From Acorus gramineus (Eukaryota; Streptophyta; Magnoliopsida; Acorales; Acoraceae), in contig CM060849.1 in NCBI GenBank assembly GCA_030737835.1, positions 25,800,855-25,864,854 on the forward strand: 64,000 nt of DNA, in the 5' to 3' direction. The notes under the pieces were generated by a model. That model had not been told where the DNA came from. It did no database searches and saw nothing but the letters and a program-made list of their open reading frames with translations. Positions 34,763 to 46,640 of the stretch are shown piece by piece (within the stretch, counting starts at the first letter, position 1; every line of letters begins with the position of its first letter). The translations under genes were made by a program, and so were the position numbers.

Positions 34763-36511
34763 TTTTTAAAAATAAAAAATATTTGATATTTTAAAAATTT
34801 AGAACACAGATATGAATATCAGTCTATCCGATCTAAAAAATATCTGTATCCAATATATATTATAAAATTATATATATTTGAATTATATATTACACATATT
34901 GTTATCTTGTATGATTAAACACAGTGATAATATATTATAATACTATTAAATTTTCAATCTATAATATTTGAAAAAGAAAATAAATCTCAAAAATCTCAAT
35001 TTTAATATTGACATCTTTTTAAAATATCACTTGTTAATTTAAATTAATGTCAATATTTAAACATGTCAATTATCCGAAAATATCTGTATCCGATCCGTAT
35101 CCGAAGGGATCTGAATCCGAAAATTAATATCCGTATCCGAATCCAAAAGTTAAGATATGGATATTAGCATATCCGATCTGTATCTGTCCGATTGACAGGC
35201 TTAAGCTGACCGTTGAATTTTTTTTTTTTTTGTAAAGGATTAAAGAGAGGAAAAGGTGTTTGACAGTCAAACAAAGTGTGACATTGGAATTCCGATACAC
35301 TCGATTCGTTTTGTAGTTCATTTTATAGGCATATATATTGTGATAGCATAGTATATACAGTGTTATCATAGTGTATAGGGTTCTATAATAATATATTTTA
35401 TTATTTTATTATTGTTAAAAAAATATAATAATATATTTTAATATATATTTTATTTAATATAACTGCACGCATGCATGAACTTAATGAAAGAGTGAGAGTG
35501 TATGATTAAAAAAAAAAAAAAACAGGTGTTAATTGTAATTGGTGTCGTAGAAGGAACTGAATATATCATTTTCCGTGACATTGAATTGTAATCGGTGTCG
35601 TAGAAGGAACTGAATATATCATTTTCCGTGACATTAACACCAATGGCTACAGCAAGTCTTCCAAAGACTGTCCAATCAAGTCCCTATAGGTGGGCAAAAA
35701 TCTGCGGATTGTTGAAATGAATATAGAAATGAAACATTACACTCATAAATATATTTGGCTTACCTACCTATCCCTCGAATTCCTCGTTGAAACGTGGGCA
35801 CCAAGAAAAAAAATTTCCTTCATAGAAAATTTATTTTCTTCATTTGAAGATGGTAAACTTAAACGTACGAATAGCAAAAGATGATTAATCCACTCTCGGA
35901 TTTTATAAGTTGCATTTAATAATGAAATCGAATAGTAAAATCTATATTTTCTTAAACAAAAAAAATTTTATTAAAAAAATGAGAGGATGATATTTTTTTT
36001 TATGAGTGATACCTCTTTTTTCATAGATCACTTATTTAATATTAGAGTTTTTATAACACTCAATCCTATCTGGTACTCCAATGGACTATACACCCCAGTA
36101 GTAGAGTATAAACTGTTATACTGTAATATATATAGAGCAGTGTTTACTAGATTAATTTTTTTTTATTTTTCTAAGAAATAAAAAGAGGTACTGATATGTG
36201 TCTATATATATATATATAATAGTCAAATGATAAGATGCGGTCACCATATCCTCTTCCTTAGGTGTGGTCACCGTGTCATTACCATCCGATTAAATGGATT
36301 TTAATCAGACGGTTAAAATAATCACCCCATGAAATCACATATATCCCTATAAGTCATGATCCCTCTTTTTTCTTCACATGATCTCCCCTTTTATCTCTTG
36401 TGATTCTTTTATGGACCATTTTCTCACTATTTGATTAAATGCACCCTTTTTGTATGGTGATTAGAAGGTGACCGCATATTAAAAGGGGGTATGGTGTCCA
36501 CACCATATCAC

Positions 36512-36514
<3 letters not shown>
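34763..36514. other. AT-rich spacer upstream of P450 copy 3
   Basis: 35500-36130 is paralogous to flanks at 14.8-15.3 kb and 26.5-27.1 kb (for example AATATAGAAATGAAACATTACACTC, also near 26740). No gene is seen. Confidence 0.5.
35531..35636. repeat. 53-bp tandem duplication
   Basis: AATTGTAAT(T/C)GGTGTCGTAG through TTTTCCGTGACATT occurs twice head to tail with a 53-bp period and one visible difference. Confidence 0.9.

Positions 36515-36575
<61 letters not shown>
36515..36575. repeat. (TA)n microsatellite
   Basis: About 30 TA units in a row. Confidence 0.95.
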
Positions 36576-36581
<6 letters not shown>

Positions 36582-36979
36582 AGTATAAATTTTATTAGAG
36601 AAGTATATACTTTTAAAAAAAAAAGTATCAAAACCCATTATTCTCATGCCTGCAAGATTAGATTTGATCAATTATTTCAACCATAGTAAACAAGTAATCT
36701 TCTATCATAGCATGATGGATTTTGAATTAGGGATTGACAAGCAAGGGACAATATTTTGCACTAAAATAAAAATAAACTAGGAAAAAATCATTCCAAATAT
36801 TGTTTTTATGTCCCTCAAATTAGAACAACCTAAAATTAGCAATTTTGTTTTCCAGATCTTTCCACCAAAATAGCATTCGCATGTGTAGGTTACATAACAA
36901 TGTGAAGGATGGATAACAGCGTACGGGTTTTAACAACGTACATATGCATAAGAATACTCCGCCGCCCACTACCATTCAT

Positions 36980-37003
36980 ATCTCTCTCTCTCTCTCTCTC
37001 TTT

Positions 37004-37038
<35 letters not shown>
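36980..37038. repeat. (TC)n-(AT)n compound microsatellite
   Basis: A (TC)n run at 36980-37002 is followed by (AT)n at about 37007-37038. Open frames across it are composition artefacts. Confidence 0.9.
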
Positions 37039-37041
<3 letters not shown>

Positions 37042-39279
37042 CGCTTCCTCCCCCTCCTCTACCTCTTTTCTCTCTTCCCCTCCTTGTACTGATTCCACCC
37101 CCACCTTTTTCTTTTGTTGGAGTGGAGGGTTGGGATGGGAAAAGAGGGGTGAGAATATCCACTCCAAAACAAATTATTGTCAAATTAATTTTAATGTGCC
37201 TACATATCACCTCCCTTGTAACGCCCCGAATCCATGACTCCTTAATGAAGTGTAGAATTCGATAGGTTACCTTAATTCTTCAAAATTCAGAATTCTATAT
37301 ATTTATTTATCAAGAGATATAATGAAATATTACTAAAATTCTAGGGCTGGTTGGACGCTCAGAAATTTGAGAAGGCTACATGTTTTTATCCTTAATGGGA
37401 AAAGCCTTTAAAGCCTTTGGTTTCCTGAATCCGATTGTCCTCGCTTTCATCATTTGGGATCTCTAACAGCCTCAAGAGAGCCCCATGTGGAGATGAAGAC
37501 ATCTTAGGGCTGGCTGGGCGCTCAAAAATTCGAGAAGGCTACATGTTTCCATCCTCATCCTTGGAGAAACTAAGATCATCTTCTAGGGGGACTTCTCCAT
37601 CTGCCGAGAAAGTGCTCGTCGGAGAAGACGGGCTTCCCGTCAAAGTCATGTACGTGGAACTATTCAGATTTCCCACTATGATTGATTTAAGCCTTCTCTT
37701 TTTTGATGGGCTAGGGTCCGGACTAACAGCCATATCCGAGTTCGACACAGTTTTAGCACAGATCTCGCATGGGGAAACATTTTGGGTAGGTCTAATTGCA
37801 CCCCTATTTTTACCTCAGATACCCCTATCTTTCTACATCCCACCCAAATAAGGTGGGTGCTTTAAACACCCCAAGTAAATGGATCTTGCAAAAGATCTAT
37901 TTATGCAGGAGGAGGAGGAGGGTGGGGCTGGGGCAGAGGCGGGGCTAGGCCGGGTGGGGAAGAGCTCCTCCAAGAAGATATGTCGGTAGTCCTCGACATC
38001 CACGGAGGTCCGAGAAGGTAGAGATGCGGTGTTCTACACGCACAGACAATGTAAGTGTCAACATTTTCACATTTCGTAGACACCCCCTGTGTCAATCATT
38101 TAAAAAAAAACCATTAACATTTCATTTGTCCATCCAAATCTATAATAAAAAAACGAAGTTCAAGTATTATTTCTAAAAAAGTATGAATTATCCGGAGAGG
38201 TAAAATCTTCATTTATAAAAGATTTTTCACATTTTTAACGCATTGTAAAGGGCTTTTGATATCCAGTGTTTTCAGCCAGAGTTAACTAAATAGAAAATTC
38301 ACAAAATCTTCATCTGTTAACAGAAATTTTACTCGGGGGGGGGGGGGGGGGGGCTATTTGAATTTACATAGGTGTTTTCAATGAGTTATATGGACTTTAG
38401 AAAAAGTTAGGGGGTTATATAAATTTCAAGCAGTTTACAGGGGGTTGTGTGAATTTTTCTCTTAAAATTAAGATAAAACATTTTCGACCTTTTCAATGAC
38501 CAAAATGGCATCATAACTTTTTTTTTTCCATTTCTTCTTTCCCCACCAGCTTCTTGCCCGCCACCCCATTTGTTGTACATGTGTATTTGTGAACACAGCT
38601 TAATGCGAGGCTATTCTTCCTTACGAGATCATCAACCCACTTTTCGGGAGAGAGAGTGGAGGAGGCTAGGGTTTGGCGAGTTGGGCTGCCATTCAAATGA
38701 TGGGGGGGGGGGGGGGGGGGGGGGGGGAGGGGAGTAAATTGAATGTAGGGCTGAATGGTCATTTGTCAGAATCAATTAAGTTTAACCCTAGTTGAATTAG
38801 TTAGGGTCAGGTAAAAGATTCAACAAGGATGAATATAGGTATTATTCAACTTTTAAAGGATTTGTATGGGTTGCCCAACAAGGAGGAGGAGGAGAGAGAG
38901 AGTAGTTAATTGAATGTAGGGCTGAATGGTCATTTGTCATAATCAATTAAGTTTAACCCTAGTTGAATTAGTTAGGGTCAGGTAAAATATTCAACATGGA
39001 TGAATATAGGTATTATTCAACTTTTAAAGGACTTGTATGGGTTGCCCAACAAATGCAAGGATGTAGATAACTCTTCAGAAATTTAGAGGGATATAAAAGT
39101 CTTTTACCCTGACAGTACAAAGAGGTGATGATGTTTCCCTTCCACAAGCACCCTCATGAATTAATTAGTACGTTTTGATATGCACCTATAGCTATATCTC
39201 TCTAGAACCATTGACTATAGTGAGTTTTGCCATTAAAAAAAAAAAACTTGAACTCTTATAATATAATATATACGTGCCC
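37039..39279. other. Repeat-rich spacer, no supportable gene
   Basis: A short duplicated block, GGGCTGG(T/C)TGG(A/G)CGCTCA then GAGAAGGCTACATGTTT, is found near 37344 and 37509. A GC-rich patch at 37900-38095 ends with TTTCGTAGACACCCCCTGTGTC, reminiscent of the repeat ends at 1-871. G runs of about 18 and 25 lie near 38336 and 38702. Confidence 0.5.
38737..39051. repeat. 171-bp tandem duplication next to a poly-G run
   Basis: Two copies (about 38737-38880 and 38908-39051) of text starting GAATGTAGGGCTGAATGGTC and ending GGGTTGCCCAACAA are separated by a GGA/GA-rich linker. Differences are few. Confidence 0.9.
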
Positions 39280-39415
39280 TTGAAACCTTAGTCAGTGAGG
39301 AGCCTCTCCAGCTCCTTTGGATATATCCAACCACACCCACTTCACATACTTCAGGAGCCATGAAAGAATCACAACAACGGCATGCAGCACAAACAAGAGC
39401 AGCTGTGGAAATGAT
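39280..39415 (-). pseudogene. Orphan exon-1 relic of a CYP72A P450
   Basis: On the minus strand this matches the first 45 or so codons of exon 1 of the P450 copies: GCAC..AAC, GGCTCCTGAAGTATGTGAAGTG and GGAGAGGCTCCTCA align in order, but insertions and deletions break the frame. The sequence GATATATCCAAAG replaces the usual GAGCCAAAG part. No further P450 exon follows downstream, so it is a solo fragment. It lies 1 kb beyond the stop codon of copy 4, on the wrong side to be that copy's missing first exon. Confidence 0.8.
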
Positions 39416-39497
39416 CATCATTCACACCTCTAGCTCCCTCTAACAAGAACTACTGTATGAAATAAAGGCTGAACTTACTTGAATTGGATCCACATAT

Positions 39498-39540
<43 letters not shown>
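39498..39540. repeat. (GATA)n microsatellite
   Basis: About ten GATA units in a row. Confidence 0.95.
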
Positions 39541-40438
39541 TGTAGCATAGGTAGAGATGATGTTTGCATATGGTGCGTGTCAGACAAGTGTTTGTGATAT
39601 GGAGATATAATTGAAAGAAAACGACTTGAAACCATAACTGCAGCAGTGTTACCTTATAGTTGAATTATTGTTTGTGTCACAACGAACTAGAAAAATGATG
39701 TCGAGATGTTATTTGTATGGGCATTGTGGTGATGTATCGGATTATATACGTACATATCTTTTTGTAAATAGGATAAAATTCTCTCTTCCTTCTCAATGGA
39801 CTTTGCTAAATGTAAATAGATTATGCTTATTTGTCAACACCTTGTTGTGAGACATAAGATCTAGTCAAAAGTTTGAATTCCATTAGTGCCAGTGACAAGC
39901 AATAAGAATTAATATCACAAATTTTATGTGTTAGACACATGAAATGCCACTTGTAATTGAAGACTCATGAAAGTTAGAGAGGGTGAGAGAGAGAGAGAGA
40001 GAGAGTATGCCCAATTGGTGTAACGTTAATAAAATATAACATCAAGGTTCAACCCAGGACGTTTGGGAAGCATCTGAACAAGCAGTACTGGAGACACTGA
40101 TTTTTTGTTATTTTTTTTTAATTCGATGAAGTGATAAATTGTATGAGAAAGTCTATCAAACCTCCAGTAAATGTCGTTGATGCTGTAGGGGATCCGAAAG
40201 GAAAAATTAAAACATCTCCCTAAGAGAACAAATCGATTCAGCACCACAGTTCTGTAAAAGAGACATATATTCAATCAACATTTAATTAAGATAATACTCA
40301 AACCATCTTTTATTTTTACCCCTTTAAAAGCATACTGAAACCACGTAAACTGCTTCAGTAATGCGGAGGCTACATTGTAGAAATATGACAAACAACACTC
40401 GAAGTAATTATATCGTAACAACTAGGATGGGATAAAAA
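39541..40438. other. Spacer and 3' flank of P450 copy 4
   Basis: 40260-40420 matches 3' flanks of the other P450s (TTCAATCAACATTTAA, AAAGCATACTGAAACC). A short (GA)n run lies near 39988. No gene is seen. Confidence 0.55.
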
Positions 40439-42099
40439 TCAAAGCTTATGTAGTAGAACTTGAGCACCATGTTGGGGGTGAAGTGCAATGATAGTGTGGG
40501 GAGCATGAGAATACGTCGGCGAGAGCTCAAATGAGAAATTTTGCAATATTATAGCTAATGCTAACTTAAATTCTATTATTGCAAAGCTCTGGCTGATGCA
40601 TATGCGCGGTCCCCATCCAAATGGGAAGAAAGAGACCTGATTCCCCGATGCCTTGGCAATGCCTTCTGAAAATCTCTCAGGTTTGAATACACCGGCATCT
40701 TCACCCCAAATCTGAGGATCACGATGAATGTGGAGAAGGGAAATGCACAATTGAACTCCTGGTGGCAAGGTCACTTTTCCAATGTTCAATTCCTTGTTGG
40801 TCTGACGAATGAGGAGGTCTCCCGATGGATATAGTCTGAGGACCTCGTACATAATCATCGTTATCTGTGAATGCGATGTTCAAAACTGGTTATAAAATGA
40901 AATCCAAGTATTGCAAATATAAAATTCATTGTTTACTCACAATCTTTAGGCGGCTTAAGCCATCCAAGTATGGATTTTCATCCCCAAACACTTGAAAAAC
41001 TTCTTGTCGCGCACCTGATTGCCAGTCATGATTCACGCTCAAGAGAATGATTGCCCATGTGAGGAGGACGGATGATGTCTCCTGTCCGGCGAAGAAGAAC
41101 AATTTGCACTCTTCAATGACCTCTTCAGTTGTCAATGCAAGCCTTTTGGAGTTGTTCTGTTCTTGACTCAACTTGATATTGGACTCGAACAATAATCCCA
41201 CCAAATCATCATTACGAGCATCTCCCAATCTCATCGCCTCTAATTTCTTATTGATAATACTACTCAGAATTCCCCGAACCTCTTTGTCGATTTCTCTCAT
41301 TCTGAGGTTCCTCTTTGTAGGCAAAAGCCTGCACATACGAAAGAAAAATTAGGACCTGTTTTGTAACCCTTCTCATTTTCATTTTGTTGGAGCCCCTAGA
41401 TAAAATGATGTAAGGAATCCTTCATTCATGTAGTAATTTCTAAAAGACTAATTCGATAAAATCTCTTTCGTTAATTTTGACATCATAATCTATGAGAATT
41501 GGATTCCAAAATACAGTTCTAAACAAACGGAAGGGTAAAAGACCAACCTAACCTGGGATGGGTACTGCATTCCTGTGCATTATAACATTCTCAGCTTGCT
41601 CCCTTTGGAGGTGAAAAAGTCTCCTTCCTTCTTCGTCACCACTACCAAAAGCGGTCCGAGCAATGACATTGCCTGTGAAGTCCAGGAACTCTGACCACAC
41701 GTCCACTTCGCAAGGATCACTAGTTGAATCCACCAACTTCTTCCATCTATTGATCAATTCAGCACAACCAGTAGAAAATGCAGGGAACATTAACTGAAAA
41801 GGCACAAAAACCAATTAAATTCAAAATTAATAGAAGAAAGAACAACAAATCCAATTGGAGAAGAAATTTTGAATTGACCTTTAACTTATCTTGATGGAAG
41901 GCAGGATTGATGATCCTTCTATGCTTTCCCCACTTTTCATCATTGTAGTGCGCTAGACCTGTTGCCAACAACGCCACAGCGGGGCTGTGTTCGGGCTTCT
42001 CAAAGTCACCAAACTTGGTGGATAGGATCTCTTTTACCAACTCTGGATCCCTGATGTTCACTCTGGGTGTAGTTCCAAACCACATAAAACTCATTTTGC
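40439..42099 (-). pseudogene. CYP72A P450 copy 4, broken
   Basis: Exons 2-5 are recognisable at 42099-41879, 41793-41548, 41328-40941 and 40864-40439. Three faults are visible. Exon 1 with the membrane anchor is absent between 42100 and 45000. At the end of exon 3 the other copies read CCAGGCTACAG then GT, but here it is CCAGGTTAG then GT: two bases are lost, giving an in-frame TAG and a wrong phase into exon 4. The heme loop reads [11 protein letters not shown], with Ser for the conserved Gly after Cys. The I-helix is AGQETSS. The rest, including EVLR and PERF, is still well kept, so decay is recent. Debris of a plant-mobile-domain element lies where the 5' end should be. Confidence 0.85.
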
Positions 42100-42526
42100 C
42101 TACATCACATTAAGCATCACAGTCAGTCCTATTTGTTTCCTCTCGTAAAGTCATGGTCAGTACATAATCGTTATCGTAATGTCGATGTTTTAGTTTAGAT
42201 GGTTCATTTGGATACTAGTTATGGAAGTCTAATTCTTTGATCATTATTCATTTTATTTTCTTATTTAAGAAAGATCTACCGCATTGATCTAGTTTAAGGA
42301 TTGCGAAAAAAATGATAGATACTTATCAATGTTTTAGGAAATAAGAAAAAACCTCCTATTCTAAGGCACTTTCTAAGATAAGGAAAAATATATAATGATG
42401 ATGATAATGATATATTTCACCACTTTAAATGTGATACATTCTTGAGAAGGAAAATTGAACCACTCTTACACACACCTGAAAAGTTTTCCCACTCTCACAC
42501 TTAGAGTCACCTAGACTCCCTCCTTT

Positions 42527-42751
42527 TCATACCAACCACGGCATCACTGCACCGGTGGGGAGAATGAATGTACAGCTCTCTGGATCCCATCGCTCCGCCA
42601 AAGCCTCAAGATATGGACGGTGGACATGGAATGGCTCGATCAAGAAAAAAGAGCGGAAACCCACTCCATCCACCAAGTCCCGCTCCCCCTGCCCCAAAGC
42701 AGAGTACCATCTCTTCATCCCATGCCATAGGGCCCGAATGCGATTCAGCCG
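42527..42751 (-). pseudogene. Plant mobile domain (MAIN-like) exon fragment
   Basis: After a TTTTAG acceptor the minus strand reads RLNRIRALWHGMKRWYSALG, then GERDLVDGVGFRSFFLIEPF and ALAERWDPESCTFILPTGAV before a stop. This is the start of the plant mobile domain found in MAIN-like proteins and in transposons that carry them. Only about 70 residues remain; the usual continuation is missing. The acidic, serine-rich reading frame at 43439-44203 on the same strand may be its first exon. Confidence 0.7.
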
Positions 42752-43438
42752 CTAAAACAACAAAGAAAAGGGGGTTAGTCCAAACAAAAGACATTCCAAG
42801 AGATAAGAATTCTAAATCCAAACAAAAATTTTTATTATAAACCATGCTTAGTAACAATTCCCCACATGCAAAATTAAGTAAAAGCATAAGTTTATGAGCC
42901 TAAAAGAAAATTCAGCCTCCCTTACTACAAGACTTTTTCATATGATCACATATTCACATTTCCCTTTATCCCACCATGGTCATCTCTATCATATACTTAC
43001 ATACTTTCTTCTATTACTATTCTATCACCTATCATACTTACATGCCCCTTTCATAACATACTCGCCATGACAAAAGCGCATAAAAAATTGTCCCTCCCCT
43101 AAATACACAAACAACACTCATATATATATAGACACCACCGTGATCACCTTTTAAACCCTATAGACTCGTGAATGCATGTATACTTATTCCCTCTTACCCC
43201 CAACATAATTAAATACATGAAAAGATTATACCCCTACACCATATGCATGCAAACCCACCATGATATAACACATACAAGCATGCTACGCTATATTGTTCCT
43301 TTCTTTGTAGTTAAATAATATACATATGAAGATTGTCCTTCTTTTAAACTCATGGTATACTTACAAATCCCACCACGATTAATTTATTTTCTACTACACA
43401 CTCTTTTTAGAAATCCACAAAATATACACTACTCCTAC

Positions 43439-44203
43439 TCACATCATAGCCCAATATATGTCAAAGCTACTAACATATAAAAATTCAACATAAAAGTAAC
43501 ATGCAAACGGAAATAGAGGAAATACCGTGGCTCGTGTGGCCCCGGGAGCATCCACCTCGGCCTCATCGGGATCGTCCATCCCATCGTCGTCTCCCTCCTC
43601 CTCGTCATCCCCTTCCTCCTTAGCCATGGCCTATGTGGCCCCAACATCAGCACCAGCCTCCGTGGCCCCTATATCTACGTCCTCGGCCCTCGTGGCCTCG
43701 ACTCCAATACCCTCAGTCTCCTCCGTACCCACCGCGCCAGAGGCCAACACCTCATAGTCCCCCAAAGCCCTCCTCTCCTCCTCCTCAGCCCTAGCCTCTG
43801 TTGTCTCCCTGTCTAGCATCCCCACAATGGCATCCAAGGTAGCCCTCTAACTCTCAGTAACTCCCTCAGCCCCTACTTCTCCAACCACAGCCTCGACCAA
43901 CCCTCCGGCCTCTAAACCAACATCCTCGGCCACCACCGACCGATCTCTACTCCTCCTCTTGCGCATATACCCAATCATTCCACTTGTAGACCCCGTAGGA
44001 ACCCTTGGGACAGCCCCCAAAGAAATGTCCTCAACCGAGCCCGTGCCGGTGCCCACCAACGGCACCTCCGCCACACCCATCACCTCTCCCACGACCTCCT
44101 CCTCCACCCTATCGCTCCCCGACGATGAAGAACTTAGGCTGCACTCTCCACGAGCCACCCAGGGTCGTTTCCCCCTTGAAGTGATCGCCTTCGACCTCGT
44201 CAT
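43439..44203 (-). pseudogene. Likely N-terminal exon of the mobile-domain element, degenerate
   Basis: Starting at 44203 the minus strand reads MTRSKAITSRGKRPWVARGE, then a Ser run, an acidic segment and many Gly/Val/Glu residues to a stop at 43847. Similar low-complexity acidic coding sequence continues in other frames to about 43500. It is GC-rich, unlike its flanks, and lies 1.1 kb upstream of the plant-mobile-domain exon on the same strand. Its role is inferred from position and style only. Confidence 0.45.
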
Positions 44204-44239
44204 CTCTCACGGGTTGAAAAGAAAAAGGAGAACCCGAAC

Positions 44240-45898
44240 TTAGGGTTTCGAAATCAAAGGGAAAAGAGATAGATTACGTCGAAATGGAGGAAGAGAGGTT
44301 GAAGGAGAGATTTTACATTTTGAAATAAAAGGAGAAGAAGTAATAGAGGGAGAGAAACCGTTTTGAAACGTGCGGAGAGAGAGAGGGTCATTTTCGGTTA
44401 CAAAGGACCTAGTCGGCCGACGGCTACCCGCAAGTAGCCACCCCAGGCCTGACGGCTAAAACGGAGTAGCTGGCCCCCCCCCCCCCCCCCTGCCTGCTAA
44501 ACACTAGTAGCCCCCTACCAGACTGCCAAACACATTCATTTCAAAGTTTTCCTAAAAACAAAGGCCATGTCTTGGTTTATTTCCAAATCCTACTTGATCA
44601 AACACAACTCTCTTGAAGTTTTAACACATTTCCAGTACCATTCAGTCTAAATTTCCTCAGTTCTGATTCTTTTTTGGAATCTTTGTCTTTCGAATGATCC
44701 ATTCACCAATTCAACTACACTTTTCTTTTTTCTGTCAACGATATCCCCCTGTTTGCTGAGTTGCTATGCACGGGCACGATAGGCACAGGGAAACCGAGTC
44801 CGGGCTGCTTTGTGCACGATGGATAGAAATCCCGTCCAAGGATTGGATCCCTCGCTTCTTTACTTTTACTCACTCCCCCACCTGGATCACTCAATCTTTA
44901 GATGACTATCCTTGGTAAGTTACAGATATATAAATTATCCCTTTGACACTTGGATTATAATTTTATTTGTTGGCTTATTTTGTCATTCTCTTGGGCCTTT
45001 GTGACATCTCATCATCAGTTTGCATTAATTCTACTTATTTGGCCTTTTTATCTTATGCTTTTGATGTTAGTGTGCTTGTTGGCAGCAATTTTATTTGTAT
45101 TTATTTATTGTTCATTAAACTTTACATCAACATGATGTTCTATAATGGATTACAAGTTAAATATAATAACGTAGAACAAAGGTTTGAGGGTACCATTATC
45201 GATTTGCATAACACAACTGAAGGGGAATTAGTGAGAGCTTTGAGAATCGGTTTGATGTGAAACCAGAGAATAATCCTCACTCCCAATCAGTTGTAAGGAA
45301 TCTTTCAAACCAGAATATTCAAGATGAACTTCTCAGTTCTCCCAAATCCTCCTAAAGCTAGAATTGACCCTTCCTCATCTCACGTCACTCTAGATGCTCC
45401 CGTACTCTCAAATTCTCTTAAAGCTAGGATTGACCTTTCCTCGTCTTATGACACAGTTTCCATATATTTTCCTCTAGATGTTCCCGTACTCCCAATTCCC
45501 CTTCATGGTCCTCAGGTTAATCGTGGATTTTCTTTCAAGAATAGATGATATAATGGATTAGAAGATAACATTGAGGATGATCCACAACCACCTAGGTCCC
45601 CTAAACAACCTATTAGTTATCAAGATATGCATGTTCTGCAAGAAATTAATAGACCCCTCCAAAAGATCCATGGATATTATCAAGGGGACGTTGATAGCAT
45701 CACCAAGAGAGTTAAGAAAAAGATATTCAAACATAAGAGTAAATCAATCATTTTAAAGCCTACACAAAACCAACATAAAAAGATTTCAAGGCTAAATATA
45801 GGTCCTCATCCAAACCTTCTTCGGTGAAACCTCTGCAATTTTCTACTCAAAATCAATTTAAAACAGCGGGAAAATAATCTAGTGAATCTTTTGCCCAA
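44240..45898. other. Spacer and possible retroelement debris
   Basis: A run of about 16 Cs lies near 44467-44482. 45324-45550 has short protein-like repeats on the plus strand: (N/P)xxKARID(P/L)SSS occurs twice. 45570-45830 also looks once-coding but is interrupted. By position these could belong to the gypsy remnant that follows; this is unproven. Confidence 0.35.
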
Positions 45899-46640
45899 CA
45901 ACATTGACTAATGAAAATTACTGCAGATATTCATCGTAAGTTTTAAGAGTTCCAGGTAATAGTACATGTGTGACCAAATCGTTATTCTAGAAATTCTTCC
46001 AAGTTGTTTCATTCCCAAACCATTAGACTTTTTTGTATCATCCATAAGCAAGGGTCGACCGCTTATGTACTTCATTTGCCTTCTGATATGAACATTAATC
46101 TAGTGTTCAGTGTGGCAAATTTATTTCCTTAACAATGTGCCTTTGAGCCTCCTGCACTGTCCACAGGCAGCCCTTCTGCTCATACTGCACAGACTTTGAC
46201 ACCCATACCAATTCTTCCACCATTCCAACAGCTTGTTGCCAAGATTGAGGACATGCTCAAAGACCATACTATATTATCAAGTGAAAGAATAGGCCAATGA
46301 CATACGCTATGGAGCAGTATCATCACTTTCACTTGTGGAACACGAATTCTTCTGAGTCGGGGAGAAATGATGCGGATGATTAGGATAATATTTAATTTTT
46401 AGGATGATGGGATTAATTTTGAAGATTTGTATAGAGATTTGATTAGTTGGAATGATTTGATTTAAATGGTTTGGATGTGATTGCTTAGTTAGTTAGGATA
46501 TGATGTGTTTTATTATTTAAGCACTTGTATACCCTGAAGGGATTAGTCAGAATTATTGAAGAATTCTGTCCTGCATCACCATGTCCCCTCTTCATGCAAT
46601 ATTTGCACAACCTATGAAGTTTATAGACAAGATTGAATAG
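45899..46640 (+). mobile_element. Decayed 3' end of a Ty3/gypsy retrotransposon and LTR
   Basis: On the plus strand, with frameshifts, MKITADIHRKF then GSTAYVLHLPSDMNINLVFS match the C-terminal end of gypsy integrases (the AYVLDLPSD..ISPVFNV region). The terminal part contains TNSSESGRNDAD-like text before a stop. A purine tract GGGGAGAAA (46359-46367) is followed by TGATGCGGATGATTAGG, the probable LTR start. The rest of gag-pol is not recognisable. Confidence 0.65.

Noticed and set aside
36890..37265. Reading frames with Tyr-Ile and Ser-Leu runs
   Set aside because: They translate the (TC)n-(AT)n microsatellite and are not genes.
37435..37851. 138-residue plus-strand frame
   Set aside because: No recognisable domain, overlaps an open minus-strand frame and contains part of a local duplication; not enough support to call a gene.
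39280..39415. Exon-1 relic as the true first exon of P450 copy 4
   Set aside because: It is on the same strand but downstream of copy 4's stop codon and is frameshifted, so it cannot be spliced to exon 2 in linear order.
45324..45830. Protein-like plus-strand frames that might be a viral or retroelement gag
   Set aside because: Too interrupted to assign; only the later integrase-end text can be recognised as gypsy.
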